In this document: piece by piece, positions 1 to 8,205 of the stretch
Layout: the number at the start of each line of letters is the position of its first letter
How positions within the stretch are numbered: position 1 is the stretch's first letter
Assembly (NCBI RefSeq): GCF_001887775.1
Contig: NZ_CP015519.1
Location: forward strand, 62,001 to 126,000
Length of the DNA: 64,000 nt
Source of the DNA: Syntrophotalea acetylenivorans
GTDB lineage: Bacteria; Desulfobacterota; Desulfuromonadia; Desulfuromonadales; Syntrophotaleaceae
Reading direction: 5' to 3'
The notes under the pieces: generated by a model
Database searches by the model: none
The model's input: only the letters and a program-made list of their open reading frames with translations
Told to the model about the DNA's origin: nothing
Made by a program: the position numbers and the translations under genes

Positions 1-42
1 TACCGTTTGTGGATTACAGGTTTTAGGAAACGGAAATAAATT

Positions 43-870
43 ATGAGCCGAATTGAAAAAGCCATCGAAAAGGCCAACCAACTGCGACAGGGCGCTCCTG
101 CCGATATATCACCGGTAAAGGTTACGCCGCTGCCGGCCGCTGCGTCGACCATCCAGCCGCCCGCCGAGGACCTTCCGACGGGTCAGGCCCTGCAGCCGGA
201 CCACCCCTGTTTGGTCATCAACCGTGACCCCGGTGAAGGAATCGCCGAAGAATACCGCAAGCTCAAGTCGGTGGTGTTCGAACTGACTCGGCAGGGCGGC
301 TTTGACAACACCCTGTTGGTGACCAGCGATCTGCCCGATGCAGGTAAGAGCCTCACAGCTCTCAATCTGGCTCTCACCATGGCCAAGGAGTACGACCATA
401 CGGTGCTGCTGGTCGATACCGACCTGCGCAAGCCGTCGGTGCATAAATACCTTGGCATTGCCCCGGAAAAAGGTCTGTTGCATTGTCTGACCGAGAACTA
501 CCCCCTGGAAAAGGCCTTGATCCGCACCGGCATCGGTAAGCTGGTGGTGCTGCCGGCCGGTGGCACCGTAGCCGACCCAGCCGAACTGCTCGCATCCAAT
601 CGCATGCGCGATCTGGTTGCCGAACTCAAGGCTCGCTATCCGGATCGCTATGTCATCTTCGATACCACGCCGGTATTACCTTTTGCCGAGGCGTCGGTGC
701 TCGGCTCCCTGGTCGACAAGATCCTGTTCGTGGTCCGCGAGCGCCAGACCCGTAATGACCATCTGCAAGAAGCCCTGGGAATGCTCAAAGGGAACAATCT
801 GCTCGGCATCGTTTATAACGACGCCGATGTCAGTCATAAAATGGATCATTACCGGTATTACAATTATTGA
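43..870 (+). CDS. XrtA-associated tyrosine autokinase (BY-kinase domain)
   Basis: Cytoplasmic P-loop tyrosine kinase of the Wzz/Wzc partner type, which controls export and chain length of exopolysaccharide by autophosphorylation. The N-terminus (MSRIEKAIEKA) is typical of the kinase that travels with exosortase A. Walker A is at residues 94-103 (TSDLPDAGKS), Walker A' at 121-130 (VLLVDTDLRK) and Walker B at 203-210 (YVIFDTTP). A C-terminal tyrosine cluster (Y270, Y272, Y273, Y275) is the expected autophosphorylation tail. Walker A reads DAGKS where most relatives have GEGKS. No transmembrane segment is present, so a separate Wzz-like partner is expected upstream of the window. The 275-aa length fits the family. 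The ribosome site is weak (GGAAA, 8 nt upstream). Confidence 0.9.
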   Translation: MSRIEKAIEKANQLRQGAPADISPVKVTPLPAAASTIQPPAEDLPTGQALQPDHPCLVINRDPGEGIAEEYRKLKSVVFELTRQGGFDNTLLVTSDLPDAGKSLTALNLALTMAKEYDHTVLLVDTDLRKPSVHKYLGIAPEKGLLHCLTENYPLEKALIRTGIGKLVVLPAGGTVADPAELLASNRMRDLVAELKARYPDRYVIFDTTPVLPFAEASVLGSLVDKILFVVRERQTRNDHLQEALGMLKGNNLLGIVYNDADVSHKMDHYRYYNY

Positions 871-884
871 TTTCCGTAATAGGT

Positions 885-1255
885 AATGCGTGAGGCTTAA
901 CGGGACGCAGATTCACGCAGATCAACGCAGAAAAGGTCAAAGCCTTTTCACCACGAAGCTCACGAAGGACGCGAAGGAATAGTCTGGAAGTAATAGCTTA
1001 TCCCGGTGTTCTCAACCAGCGTAACGGTTAGGTGGTAAAAGCCGGGTTTAAATTGATCAGCGTATGCGTCAGTATCAGATTTTATCAGCGTCCAAATCAG
1101 GGCTTAAAGGCTTTTCGGGAACGCAGATGAACGCAGAAAAGGTCAAAGTCTTTTCACCACGAAGGGCACGAAGAAACACGAAGAGATCCTTTTGGAATAA
1201 TGGTTTTCTCTGTGTTCTTTAGTGAGCAGAGCGAACGGGCGGTAAAAACAAGGTT
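885..1255. repeat. Composite intergenic repeat: 7-mer fragment plus two copies of a 10/9-mer repeat
   Basis: The 426-nt gap between the kinase and beta-barrel genes has no convincing gene. It starts with 7-mer material (GTAATAG-GTAATGC-GTGAGGC). Two similar blocks follow, near 900-980 and 1117-1246. Each begins with CGCAGAT repeats about 10 bp apart, passes through AAAAGGTCAAAG and enters a CACGAAG 9-mer arm. The second block ends in the right-hand sequence AGTGAGCAGAGCGAACGGG followed by CGGT, which recurs near 27.1, 27.3, 39.9, 40.2 and 44.6 kb. Confidence 0.75.
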
Positions 1256-1314
1256 TTGATCGCTTTACGTTTAAGTGATGATTTTATGGGTTTGGAATGT
1301 CGAAGGAGGAAACT

Positions 1315-2556
1315 TTGCAGCGTATATTGACCATTATTGTCCTGCTAGGAGCCTTATGGCCGCTGTCAGCCCGGGCGGCATTTCAGATCGAACCCCGCCT
1401 GCAGCTTCGGGAAGAGTTTACCGACAACCTGTTTCTCGATGACCGGGACGAAGAAAGTGATTTCATCACCACCATCAATCCGGGGATTCTACTGCGCTAT
1501 GACGCCCGGTTGCTGGAGCTAGAACTCGATTATGGCCTAAACTTTCTCAAATATTTGCACCACGACGAAAAGGACGAAACCAGCCTGAGAGATACTCAGC
1601 GGATTCAGTTGAGAAGCGTCTTTTTGCCCGGGCAGGATTTCTCCGTGACGGTGCTCAATGAGTATCAGCGGGTGACCATCGACAGCCAGCGCCAAGTCGA
1701 TGAAGACAGTCCTTTCGTCAACAAGAGCAACCGTAACAAGCTGGTGATCAACCCCGAATATCGCAGCAGCTATTTCAGGACCTTTACCCCCAGCGTCGGT
1801 TACCGGTTTGAAAAAATTGACTATGACAAGCCGGAAGGGGACGATTCCTACAGCCAAGAGGTCTACCTTGATCTGCGCAAGCAGCTCAACTCCAAGATCG
1901 ATGTGACCCTTGGGGCGAGCCAGCAGTTCTATCGTGCCGACCGGGATCAGGATACTGGCCAGGACGAGGACTACGATCGCCTGGATGTCACCGGTCGTCT
2001 CGACTACCGTCTCAGTCGGGCCCTTACCCTGCGGGCCGGAGGCGGCAGCGGTTGGGTTGATTATAAGGATCAGGACGAGGAACAATCCCTGCTCTGGGAT
2101 CTGGCTCTTGACTATCAGCCCGGCTCCCGCTGGCGGGCAGGCCTCGCCTACCGAGAGGACTTCAGTCAATCCGTCAATGAAGGCTTGACCCGCAGCAAGC
2201 GTTTCGAAGCCTCCTTCGATTACCTTGAGCGACTGCCTGTCAGCCTGCTGCTCTACGCCGACAAGCAGGATTACCAGACCGAAGATCGTGAAGACCGCTC
2301 CATCGGGGGGAACTTCAAGCTCACCATCCCCTTTGCCAATCGACTGTCTCTCAACCTGACCAGCGAAGCCTCGGTCTGGCGCTTCCGACCCGAAGACGAG
2401 GATGCTTTCCGCTACGGAGCCGGTCTGGCCGCCAGTTACCCCTTCAAGATCGGCACCCTGAGCGCCGGTTACCGCTACCGGGCCAGTAATTCCGACCTGG
2501 ACGAGAACGATTATAAGAGCAATGTTGTTTATGTTCAGGCGGGTTTAACTTTCTAA
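1315..2556 (+). CDS. PEP-CTERM/XrtA-associated outer-membrane beta-barrel protein
   Basis: Predicted secreted outer-membrane beta-barrel of the kind encoded beside exosortase A (TIGR03016-like), presumably part of the polysaccharide secretion path. A signal peptide (MQRILTIIVLLGALWPLSARA) is followed by alternating amphipathic strands rich in Asp, Arg, Tyr and Phe, ending in the terminal Phe typical of barrel proteins (QAGLTF). I prefer the TTG at 1315 because AAGGAGG lies 5 nt before it and the signal peptide then starts at once. An in-frame ATG at 1297 adds six residues (MSKEET) but has no good ribosome site. It sits between the autokinase and the XrtA-associated ATPase, a conserved order. 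The exact role is not known from sequence. Confidence 0.8.
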   Translation: MQRILTIIVLLGALWPLSARAAFQIEPRLQLREEFTDNLFLDDRDEESDFITTINPGILLRYDARLLELELDYGLNFLKYLHHDEKDETSLRDTQRIQLRSVFLPGQDFSVTVLNEYQRVTIDSQRQVDEDSPFVNKSNRNKLVINPEYRSSYFRTFTPSVGYRFEKIDYDKPEGDDSYSQEVYLDLRKQLNSKIDVTLGASQQFYRADRDQDTGQDEDYDRLDVTGRLDYRLSRALTLRAGGGSGWVDYKDQDEEQSLLWDLALDYQPGSRWRAGLAYREDFSQSVNEGLTRSKRFEASFDYLERLPVSLLLYADKQDYQTEDREDRSIGGNFKLTIPFANRLSLNLTSEASVWRFRPEDEDAFRYGAGLAASYPFKIGTLSAGYRYRASNSDLDENDYKSNVVYVQAGLTF

Positions 2557-2559
2557 AGG

Positions 2560-2738
2560 CCGTAATGCGTGACGGGTGAAGCCGTGAGTATAAACACGTA
2601 ATAGGGGGAAAAACCTTTTTCTGTTCACGGGATTTATCACTAGCGTCCTTTGACTCACGTTTTAATCCTCACGGCAGTAGACTCACGGCAGTAGACTCAC
2701 GTTTCCTTACTCACGGAAGTACACTCACGGATTTAAAA
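2560..2738. repeat. 7-mer palindromic repeat (GTRAYRN arms)
   Basis: Left arm: GTAATGC-GTGACGG and relatives from 2564. Right arm: reverse-complement units, including two copies of a 14-bp unit (CTCACGGCAGTAGA) near 2670-2700. The right arm ends at GGATTTAAAACC, directly before the ATG of the next gene, leaving no Shine-Dalgarno sequence. Confidence 0.8.
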
Positions 2739-2740
2739 CC

Positions 2741-3820
2741 ATGTACGAATCCTTCTTCGGTCTCAAAGACAAACCCTTCAGCCTGGTGCCGGACCCGCGT
2801 TTTCTCTTTTTGAGCGCGACCCACAAAAAGGCTCTGCGTTACCTGCAGTACGGTCTTCAGGAAGGGGCCGGTTTTATTCTGCTCACCGGCGAGGTCGGCT
2901 CGGGCAAGACCACTATCCTAAAGGATTTTGTATCTCGTCTCGCCGGGGATACGGCATTGGCCATGGTGTTCAATACCTCCCTCGACGGCGAACAGCTGCT
3001 GGCCGCCATCAATGAAGAATTCGGTCTCGATATCCAAGGCCGGGACAAGATGGCCCTTCATCGCGATCTCAACGATTTCCTCATTCAGCAGTACGCCGAC
3101 AGCATTCGGCCGATCTTGATTATCGACGAGGCGCAGAATCTCTCCGCCGAATCGTTGGAAGAGATTCGTCTGTTGTCCAACTTGGAAACCGGTGGCACCA
3201 AGCTGTTGCAGATCATTCTGGTAGGCCAGCCAGAATTGCAGGAAATCCTTGATCAGCACCGTCTGCGTCAGCTTCGGCAACGCATTGCCGTCAGTTGTCA
3301 TCTCAGCACATTGTCTTTGGCCGAAGTCGAGGAGTACATCTTCTATCGTCTCGAAAAGGCTGGCAACCGAGGTGCACTCAGCTTCGAGGCGGACTGTATG
3401 GAGGTCATCCACCGTTACAGCGGCGGCATCCCCAGGTTGGTCAACCGCATTTGCGATTTTTTGCTGCTGGCCGCCTTCGGCGAGGAGACCTTTTATCTGA
3501 CCCTGGATCTGGTTACCGAGGTCGCCAGCGAAGCCGGTGACGCGACGGCTCTGGAAGGGGGGCATCCGCGCACGCAGGATCTGCCCGATGAAGGCGCGGA
3601 AACACGCCTTGAGCAACTCGAATCGGATTTTGCCCGCATGCTCTCCGGGGATCTGGAGAAAGAACGAATTTTTGAGAAGCTTACCCTGTTTGAGAATGTG
3701 TTAAAAAAAATGATTAAAAAACAACAGCTTCAGTTCGATGCGCTGGAGGAGAGTATCGACAAACTTTCTTCCCGTCTGGAAGAGGTGGAGAAGAAGCGGG
3801 GGATCTCGTTGGTCAAATGA
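2741..3820 (+). CDS. XrtA-associated AAA+ ATPase (ExeA/GspA-like)
   Basis: AAA+ ATPase of the ExeA type found in exosortase A loci (TIGR03015-like). The N-terminus MYESFFGLKDKPFSLVPDP is the family signature. Walker A is GEVGSGKTT at residues 50-58 and Walker B is ILIIDEAQNL at about 125-134. A sensor/arginine region (RQLRQRIAVSC) follows near 178. Residues about 285-355 are charged and heptad-like, probably a coiled coil. No membrane segment is visible, unlike GspA. It probably assembles or energises a cell-envelope complex for export; that is inferred from family and context. The start codon follows a repeat arm with no ribosome site, so translation may depend on upstream coupling or leader structure. 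Confidence 0.88.
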   Translation: MYESFFGLKDKPFSLVPDPRFLFLSATHKKALRYLQYGLQEGAGFILLTGEVGSGKTTILKDFVSRLAGDTALAMVFNTSLDGEQLLAAINEEFGLDIQGRDKMALHRDLNDFLIQQYADSIRPILIIDEAQNLSAESLEEIRLLSNLETGGTKLLQIILVGQPELQEILDQHRLRQLRQRIAVSCHLSTLSLAEVEEYIFYRLEKAGNRGALSFEADCMEVIHRYSGGIPRLVNRICDFLLLAAFGEETFYLTLDLVTEVASEAGDATALEGGHPRTQDLPDEGAETRLEQLESDFARMLSGDLEKERIFEKLTLFENVLKKMIKKQQLQFDALEESIDKLSSRLEEVEKKRGISLVK

Positions 3821-3827
3821 TTTGTTG

Positions 3828-4066
3828 TCCACGGAAAATACGGTGAAAAGCTTTGTCCACGGAAAACACAGAAAGCACTGACAATGCAGAAATAATAGAG
3901 TGGTTCTTTTCAGTGACTTCCGTGCCTTCAGTGGACAAGAAGAGTTTGAAGTTTGAGTTTTGGTTTTTATTCAAAACCTGAAAGGCATAATCGGTCCACG
4001 GAAAACACAGAAAGCACGGAAAGGTTAAGAGCAAATATTCAGTGTCTTCTGTGGGCAGAAAAGGTT
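3828..4066. repeat. 9-mer palindromic repeats (CACGGAAAA-CACAGAAAG type)
   Basis: At least two units between the ATPase and the first GxxExxY gene. Left arms read CCACGGAAAA-CACAGAAAG with 9-bp phase. Right arms read CAGTGACTT-C(A/C)GTGCCTT and end in GTGGAC. Copies start near 3829, 3855 and 3995. A minus-strand reading frame across them is a repeat translation, not a gene. Confidence 0.8.
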
Positions 4067-4070
4067 TTAA

Positions 4071-4460
4071 GTGAGTTCAGAAGATAAACAGTTGCTGCTT
4101 GAAAAAGAGACTTACGTGATTCGTGGCGCGGTGTTCGAGGTTTATCGAGAGATGGGTTGCGGATTTCTGGAGGCTGTTTATCAGGAGTGTCTGGAAAAAG
4201 AGTTTGCTCGACAAACAATCCCTTATACTTCACAGCAAACGTTGCAACTCATGTATAAAGGGGAACTTTTGCACCAGAGCTATAAGCCTGATTTTATTTG
4301 TTTCGACTCAGTGGTTGTTGAACTGAAAGCTCTTGCAAAACTGACCGGTGAACATAAAGCACAGTTGCTGAACTATCTGAAAGCATCAGGTTTACGGGTC
4401 GGTTTGTTGGTCAACTTCGGTTCTTATCCGAAAGCGACTTTGGAGCGAATTGTTCTTTGA
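4071..4460 (+). CDS. GxxExxY family protein, copy 1
   Basis: Small (129 aa) protein of the GxxExxY family (TIGR04256-like), function unknown. The defining motif is GFLEAVYQECL at about residues 30-40. Downstream are the conserved KPDFICFDSVVVELKAL block, with acidic and Lys residues resembling a PD-(D/E)xK-like core (D..E.K), and LRVGLLVNFGS. The start is GTG directly after a repeat right arm; there is no clear Shine-Dalgarno. It is flanked on both sides by 9-mer palindromic repeats and breaks the polysaccharide gene order, so it looks like a repeat-borne cassette. It is the most divergent of the three copies here. The nuclease resemblance is an inference from motif spacing only. Confidence 0.85.
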   Translation: MSSEDKQLLLEKETYVIRGAVFEVYREMGCGFLEAVYQECLEKEFARQTIPYTSQQTLQLMYKGELLHQSYKPDFICFDSVVVELKALAKLTGEHKAQLLNYLKASGLRVGLLVNFGSYPKATLERIVL

Positions 4461-4465
4461 TCAAA

Positions 4466-4835
4466 GCGGGTCCAACGGAAAACACGGTGATAAGCTAGGC
4501 CCACGGAATACACGGAAAGCACTGAAGGTAAAGAAGGGTAAGGCTGTTTTTTTCAGTGACTTCAGTGCCTTCTGTGGTCAAAAAGGTTTGAAGGTTTAGT
4601 TCAGGTTTGACAATACGGACATTAAGGTCGAGCTCAGTCCACGGAAAGCACTGAAAGCACGGAAGGGTTAAATTGTTTTTTCTGTGACTTCAGTGGACAA
4701 AAAGAGTTTGAAGACTGAGCCTGGTTTTAATAACAAAAACCCCTAAGTTGCAATCGGTCCATGAAAAATACAGAACGCATGTAATAGTCAGCAAGTATTT
4801 TCAGTATCTTCCGTGCCTTCCGTGGATAACAAAGG
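4466..4835. repeat. 9-mer palindromic repeats downstream of GxxExxY copy 1
   Basis: The 443-nt gap to the next gene holds three or four degenerate units. Left arms resemble CCACGGAA(A/T)A-CACGGAAAG (near 4500, 4641 and 4760). Right arms resemble CAGTGACTT-CAGTGCCTT-CTGTGG (near 4554, 4682 and 4800). They are of the same kind as the units upstream of the gene. No other feature is seen in the gap. Confidence 0.78.
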
Positions 4836-4903
4836 GTTCTCTGTAGTGCTTATAATCAATTTTTTATCGACGGTGAAAACATTATTCAGAAAGGCCCAAG
4901 ACA

Positions 4904-5770
4904 TTGTGTGATCTTTCCTTTGTCATATTGACCTGGAATTCAGAATCATACCTGCAGCGTTGCTTCGATTCCATTATCGACAAGTGCCGTCAGGAACAAT
5001 TGGTTTTTGAAATTATAGTGGTCGACAACGGTTCGTCCGATGATTCGTTGGCTCTTTTTGAACGTTATGAAAGAGACTACCCGGAAAACTTCGTACCGAT
5101 TTTACTGAAGGAAAATACCGGCACGACTTACTCGCGCAATCTCGGTTTGAAAAAGGCGCGGGGTCAATATCTCTGTATTCTTGATTCGGACACTGAATTC
5201 TCCGTTGGTTCTTTGAATCAGGTTCTTCAGCGCCTGGAACAAGATAAGCAGGTCGGTCTTATCGCGCCCCGTCTGGTCTATCCCGATGGTACCGTGCAGA
5301 ACTCGGTAAAAAAATTCCCCGCCTTCTGGCACAAACTCAGCAAGCTGCCAAAAGCCCTGTTGAAGATCCCGGTGCCGAATCGCGATTTCTATAGCGACTT
5401 TCCTTTCACTGCCGAGCGCAGCGTCGACTCCGCCATTTCGGCCTGCTGGTTTTTCCGCAAGGAGCTTGTAGAGGAGGTTGGTCTGCTCGACGAAAAGATC
5501 TTTTATTCTCCCGAGGATCTCGACTACTGTCTTCGGGTGCGCAAATCAGGCCGGCAGATCATTTACTGTCCCGATCTGACGGTGATCCATCACACCCAGC
5601 AGATTTCCCACAAAAAACCGTTGTCCAAGGTGTCTCTGAGCCACTTCGGCGGTCTGCTCTACTATTTCCGTAAGCATGGCGGCTGGTTGTCTTGTAAAGG
5701 CATTTATAGGCAGATTGCCGCTCAACAGGCCAAGGCTGCGACCTCCGGCCAGTCAGTGGCGGGTTCCTGA
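4904..5770 (+). CDS. Glycosyltransferase family 2
   Basis: Inverting GT-A glycosyltransferase that would add a sugar from a nucleotide donor to the lipid-linked repeat unit at the inner membrane. It has the family start (LSFVILTWNSESYL), the nucleotide-binding DNGSSDDS at residues 41-48, the metal-binding DSD at 94-96 and the acceptor-side block with CWFFRKE and SPEDLDYCLR at about 180-212, as in rhamnosyltransferase-like GT2 enzymes. The start is TTG with AAAGG about 9 nt upstream; no in-frame ATG precedes the conserved core. Its stop overlaps the next start by one base (TGATG), indicating translational coupling. Confidence 0.88.
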   Translation: MCDLSFVILTWNSESYLQRCFDSIIDKCRQEQLVFEIIVVDNGSSDDSLALFERYERDYPENFVPILLKENTGTTYSRNLGLKKARGQYLCILDSDTEFSVGSLNQVLQRLEQDKQVGLIAPRLVYPDGTVQNSVKKFPAFWHKLSKLPKALLKIPVPNRDFYSDFPFTAERSVDSAISACWFFRKELVEEVGLLDEKIFYSPEDLDYCLRVRKSGRQIIYCPDLTVIHHTQQISHKKPLSKVSLSHFGGLLYYFRKHGGWLSCKGIYRQIAAQQAKAATSGQSVAGS

Positions 5771-6891
5771 TGAACGAAAAACTTCATAGCTGCGCCCAGT
5801 GGCTGCCTCACTACCTGTGGCGCTCTTTGTCACGGACACTGGCGGGCGGGAGAACGAAGCCGCGCCATATCTATTTCGCTATCTGCGATCACTTCGAGCC
5901 CTACTGGGGTAAGGCCGACAAGGGCACCGCTCGCAAGCGACTGCAGCGCTGGTTGGATGAGTACCCGAAGATCGCCGAGAAATACCGGGATTCCGATGGG
6001 GAGATGCTCAAGTACAGCTTCTTCTATCCCGAGGAAGAGTATCAGAAAGACGATCTCGATGCCCTGGCCGAGCTGTGTCATGCCGGCTATGGCGAGGTGG
6101 AAGTTCACCTGCACCACGATAACGATACCTCCGAGAACCTGCGCCGCACTCTGCTCGACTATAAAAAGCGCCTCCATGAAGAACACGGACTGCTGTCGGT
6201 GGATAAACGCACCGGCGAGATCGCTTACGGCTTTATCCACGGCAACTGGGCGCTCGACAACTCCCGTCCCGATGGCCGCTGGTGCGGTGTAAACGATGAG
6301 ATCAGCATCTTACAGCAGACCGGATGCTACGGCGACTTCACCATGCCCTCGGCTCCCAGTAATACCCAAACCCGCAAAATCAACAGCATCTACTATGCGG
6401 TTGATGATCCGCAACGGCCCAAGTCCCACAACTGGGGGCGCAACGCCAGGGTTGGCAATCAAGAAGCAGGTTTGCTAATGGTACAGGGGCCGTTGTCACC
6501 GGCTTGGCACCATCGCAAATGGGGACTTATCCCCCGCATCGAAAATAGCGGCCTGGCCGTTAGTACGCCCCTAAGTCGTCAGAGGGTACGCTCCTGGATC
6601 GATATCGGAGTGCACGTTCAGGGCGCCCCTGAGCATGTGTTTGTAAAACTCTATGCTCATGGCACCCAGGAGAAGAGCCTGGAGATGTTTTTTGATCAGG
6701 GGGGTATGTCTCAGTTGCTTGAGCTGGTTCAGGAAGAAGGAGAGAAATCAGGAGCCAAGGTGCATTTCGTAAGCGCCCGGGAGATGGTCAATGTTGTCCA
6801 GGCTCTTGAGGAAGGAATGGCGAGGCCCGAAGAGTGCCGCAATAGCCGGTTCCTTAGCCACTTGTCACATCAGGTGAGACAGGCCGGTTAA
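5770..6891 (+). CDS. Putative polysaccharide deacetylase-like protein
   Basis: A 373-aa protein that I do not recognise as a named enzyme. It has features of a NodB-like carbohydrate deacetylase fold: an early strand with acid and His (IYFAICDHFEPYW, 34-46), a His/Asp strand (EVEVHLHHDND, 109-119) and a conserved-looking GFIHGNWALDNS block (154-165). These could supply metal ligands. No signal peptide is seen, so it probably acts in the cytoplasm. It is coupled at both ends (1-nt overlaps with the GT2 gene and with the O-antigen ligase gene), which places it in polysaccharide assembly. A glycoside hydrolase-like alternative cannot be excluded. Confidence 0.65.
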   Translation: MNEKLHSCAQWLPHYLWRSLSRTLAGGRTKPRHIYFAICDHFEPYWGKADKGTARKRLQRWLDEYPKIAEKYRDSDGEMLKYSFFYPEEEYQKDDLDALAELCHAGYGEVEVHLHHDNDTSENLRRTLLDYKKRLHEEHGLLSVDKRTGEIAYGFIHGNWALDNSRPDGRWCGVNDEISILQQTGCYGDFTMPSAPSNTQTRKINSIYYAVDDPQRPKSHNWGRNARVGNQEAGLLMVQGPLSPAWHHRKWGLIPRIENSGLAVSTPLSRQRVRSWIDIGVHVQGAPEHVFVKLYAHGTQEKSLEMFFDQGGMSQLLELVQEEGEKSGAKVHFVSAREMVNVVQALEEGMARPEECRNSRFLSHLSHQVRQAG

Positions 6892-8177
6892 TGCTTTTCT
6901 ATTTGCTTTGTATATACGTATCGCTCTATTACATTCGGCCATTTGAGTGGTACGGGCCTCTGCGCGGTTTACCGATTTTCGCCGTGCTGGGCATCATCTG
7001 TCTGCTGGCCCTCTTCTACTGCTGGGCGACCGATAAGATCCGCCTCTTCGCCTACAAGACTGACTATATGATGGCCGGCTTCGTCCTAGCCATAGTCTTA
7101 TCCCATCTCAGCAATGGCTATTTCGGCGGGGCTGTCGATTCGGTTATGCAGTTTCTCCCAAGTTTGGTGGGTTATTTTCTCATTGCGCATGGCTTGGACA
7201 ACAGACAAAAGGTCAACCGGTTTATTTTACTGTTGATCGTGCTGTCAACCTATCTAGGTTATGAGGCTTGGTTGCAACATTCGCAGGGTTTTAGTCATGG
7301 CGGCCTGGAGCCGCTCTACCAGCAAATAACCAATGCCGACGGGGTCCGTGAGCCATTGCTTAGGGTACGCTGGTACGGTTTGTTTAACGATCCTAATGAT
7401 TTAGGGTTGGCATTGGTTATAGCGGTACCCTTTTTGATTCAGCGCATATTAGAGAAAAAATACATTATAGCGGTTGTGTGTCTGCCAACCCTGTTATACG
7501 CGATTTATCTGACCAATTCCCGGGGGGCTATGTTGGCGTTGCTGGCCGCCATTTTCACATTTTTCATTCTATATTATCAAAGCAAGAAGGGGATGATATT
7601 TGGAGTGATCTTAACGGGACTTCTAATCGTTTTCGGTCCCAGTCGCATGGCCGAGATTTCGGCGGGGGAGAGCTCAGCCTACGGTCGTATTGAAGCTTGG
7701 TACGAGGGCTTTCAAATGTTTAAGGGCAGCCCCCTCTTCGGGGTTGGTAAGGGCATGTTCACTGATTACCATGCACTGACAGCCCATAACTCTTATATGC
7801 TGGTACTGGCAGAGTTGGGGGCTGTTGGGTCATTTTTTTTCATAGGCGTGTTCTTTTATTCTTTAAGGTGGGCTCAAAAACCCTTTTTCTCTAAAAGAAG
7901 TATGCCATCGAACAGCCAGGAACATGGTTTGCTTGCGGCCTGTTACGGAAGCTTGATGGGCCTCATGATATGTATGTTTTTTCTTAGTCGTGCCTATATT
8001 TTACTGCCTTTTATGGTTTTGGCCCTGTTGACCAGCTTTATCAATAAGTTGAATAGCACAGAGACAATAAAACCAAACCCCGATTTAGTATCTAAGGATT
8101 TCCAAGTGAAAAGGATTGGTCAGTTGGTTTTGTTGGAGATCGTTGGAATGTATGTTCTAATTAAGGTACTTCTGTGA
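6891..8177 (+). CDS. O-antigen ligase/polymerase family membrane protein (exosortase A-associated)
   Basis: Polytopic inner-membrane protein of the WaaL/Wzy superfamily (PF04932-like; resembles the exosortase A-associated ligase TIGR03097). It has about 10-12 hydrophobic segments from the first residue (MLFYLLCIYVSLYYIRPFEW). A large periplasmic loop contains RWYGLFNDPNDLGLAL, and the conserved late block is GVGKGMFTDYHALTAHNSY, where His and Arg residues are usual in this family. It would polymerise repeat units or transfer glycan at the periplasmic face. The start overlaps the previous stop (TAATG). A terminal basic stretch precedes one last membrane helix. Confidence 0.85.
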   Translation: MLFYLLCIYVSLYYIRPFEWYGPLRGLPIFAVLGIICLLALFYCWATDKIRLFAYKTDYMMAGFVLAIVLSHLSNGYFGGAVDSVMQFLPSLVGYFLIAHGLDNRQKVNRFILLLIVLSTYLGYEAWLQHSQGFSHGGLEPLYQQITNADGVREPLLRVRWYGLFNDPNDLGLALVIAVPFLIQRILEKKYIIAVVCLPTLLYAIYLTNSRGAMLALLAAIFTFFILYYQSKKGMIFGVILTGLLIVFGPSRMAEISAGESSAYGRIEAWYEGFQMFKGSPLFGVGKGMFTDYHALTAHNSYMLVLAELGAVGSFFFIGVFFYSLRWAQKPFFSKRSMPSNSQEHGLLAACYGSLMGLMICMFFLSRAYILLPFMVLALLTSFINKLNSTETIKPNPDLVSKDFQVKRIGQLVLLEIVGMYVLIKVLL

Positions 8178-8205
8178 AAGTTTGATTCAGACTGGAGTTT
8201 ATGGA

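Noticed and set aside
3813-4034. Minus-strand small protein
   Set aside because: Repeat translation (FLCFPWTD, STEGTEVTEK) across 9-mer arms; no support from coding bias or neighbours.
4071-4460. Toxin-antitoxin or restriction system
   Set aside because: GxxExxY genes here occur singly without a partner gene; no methyltransferase or antitoxin is adjacent.
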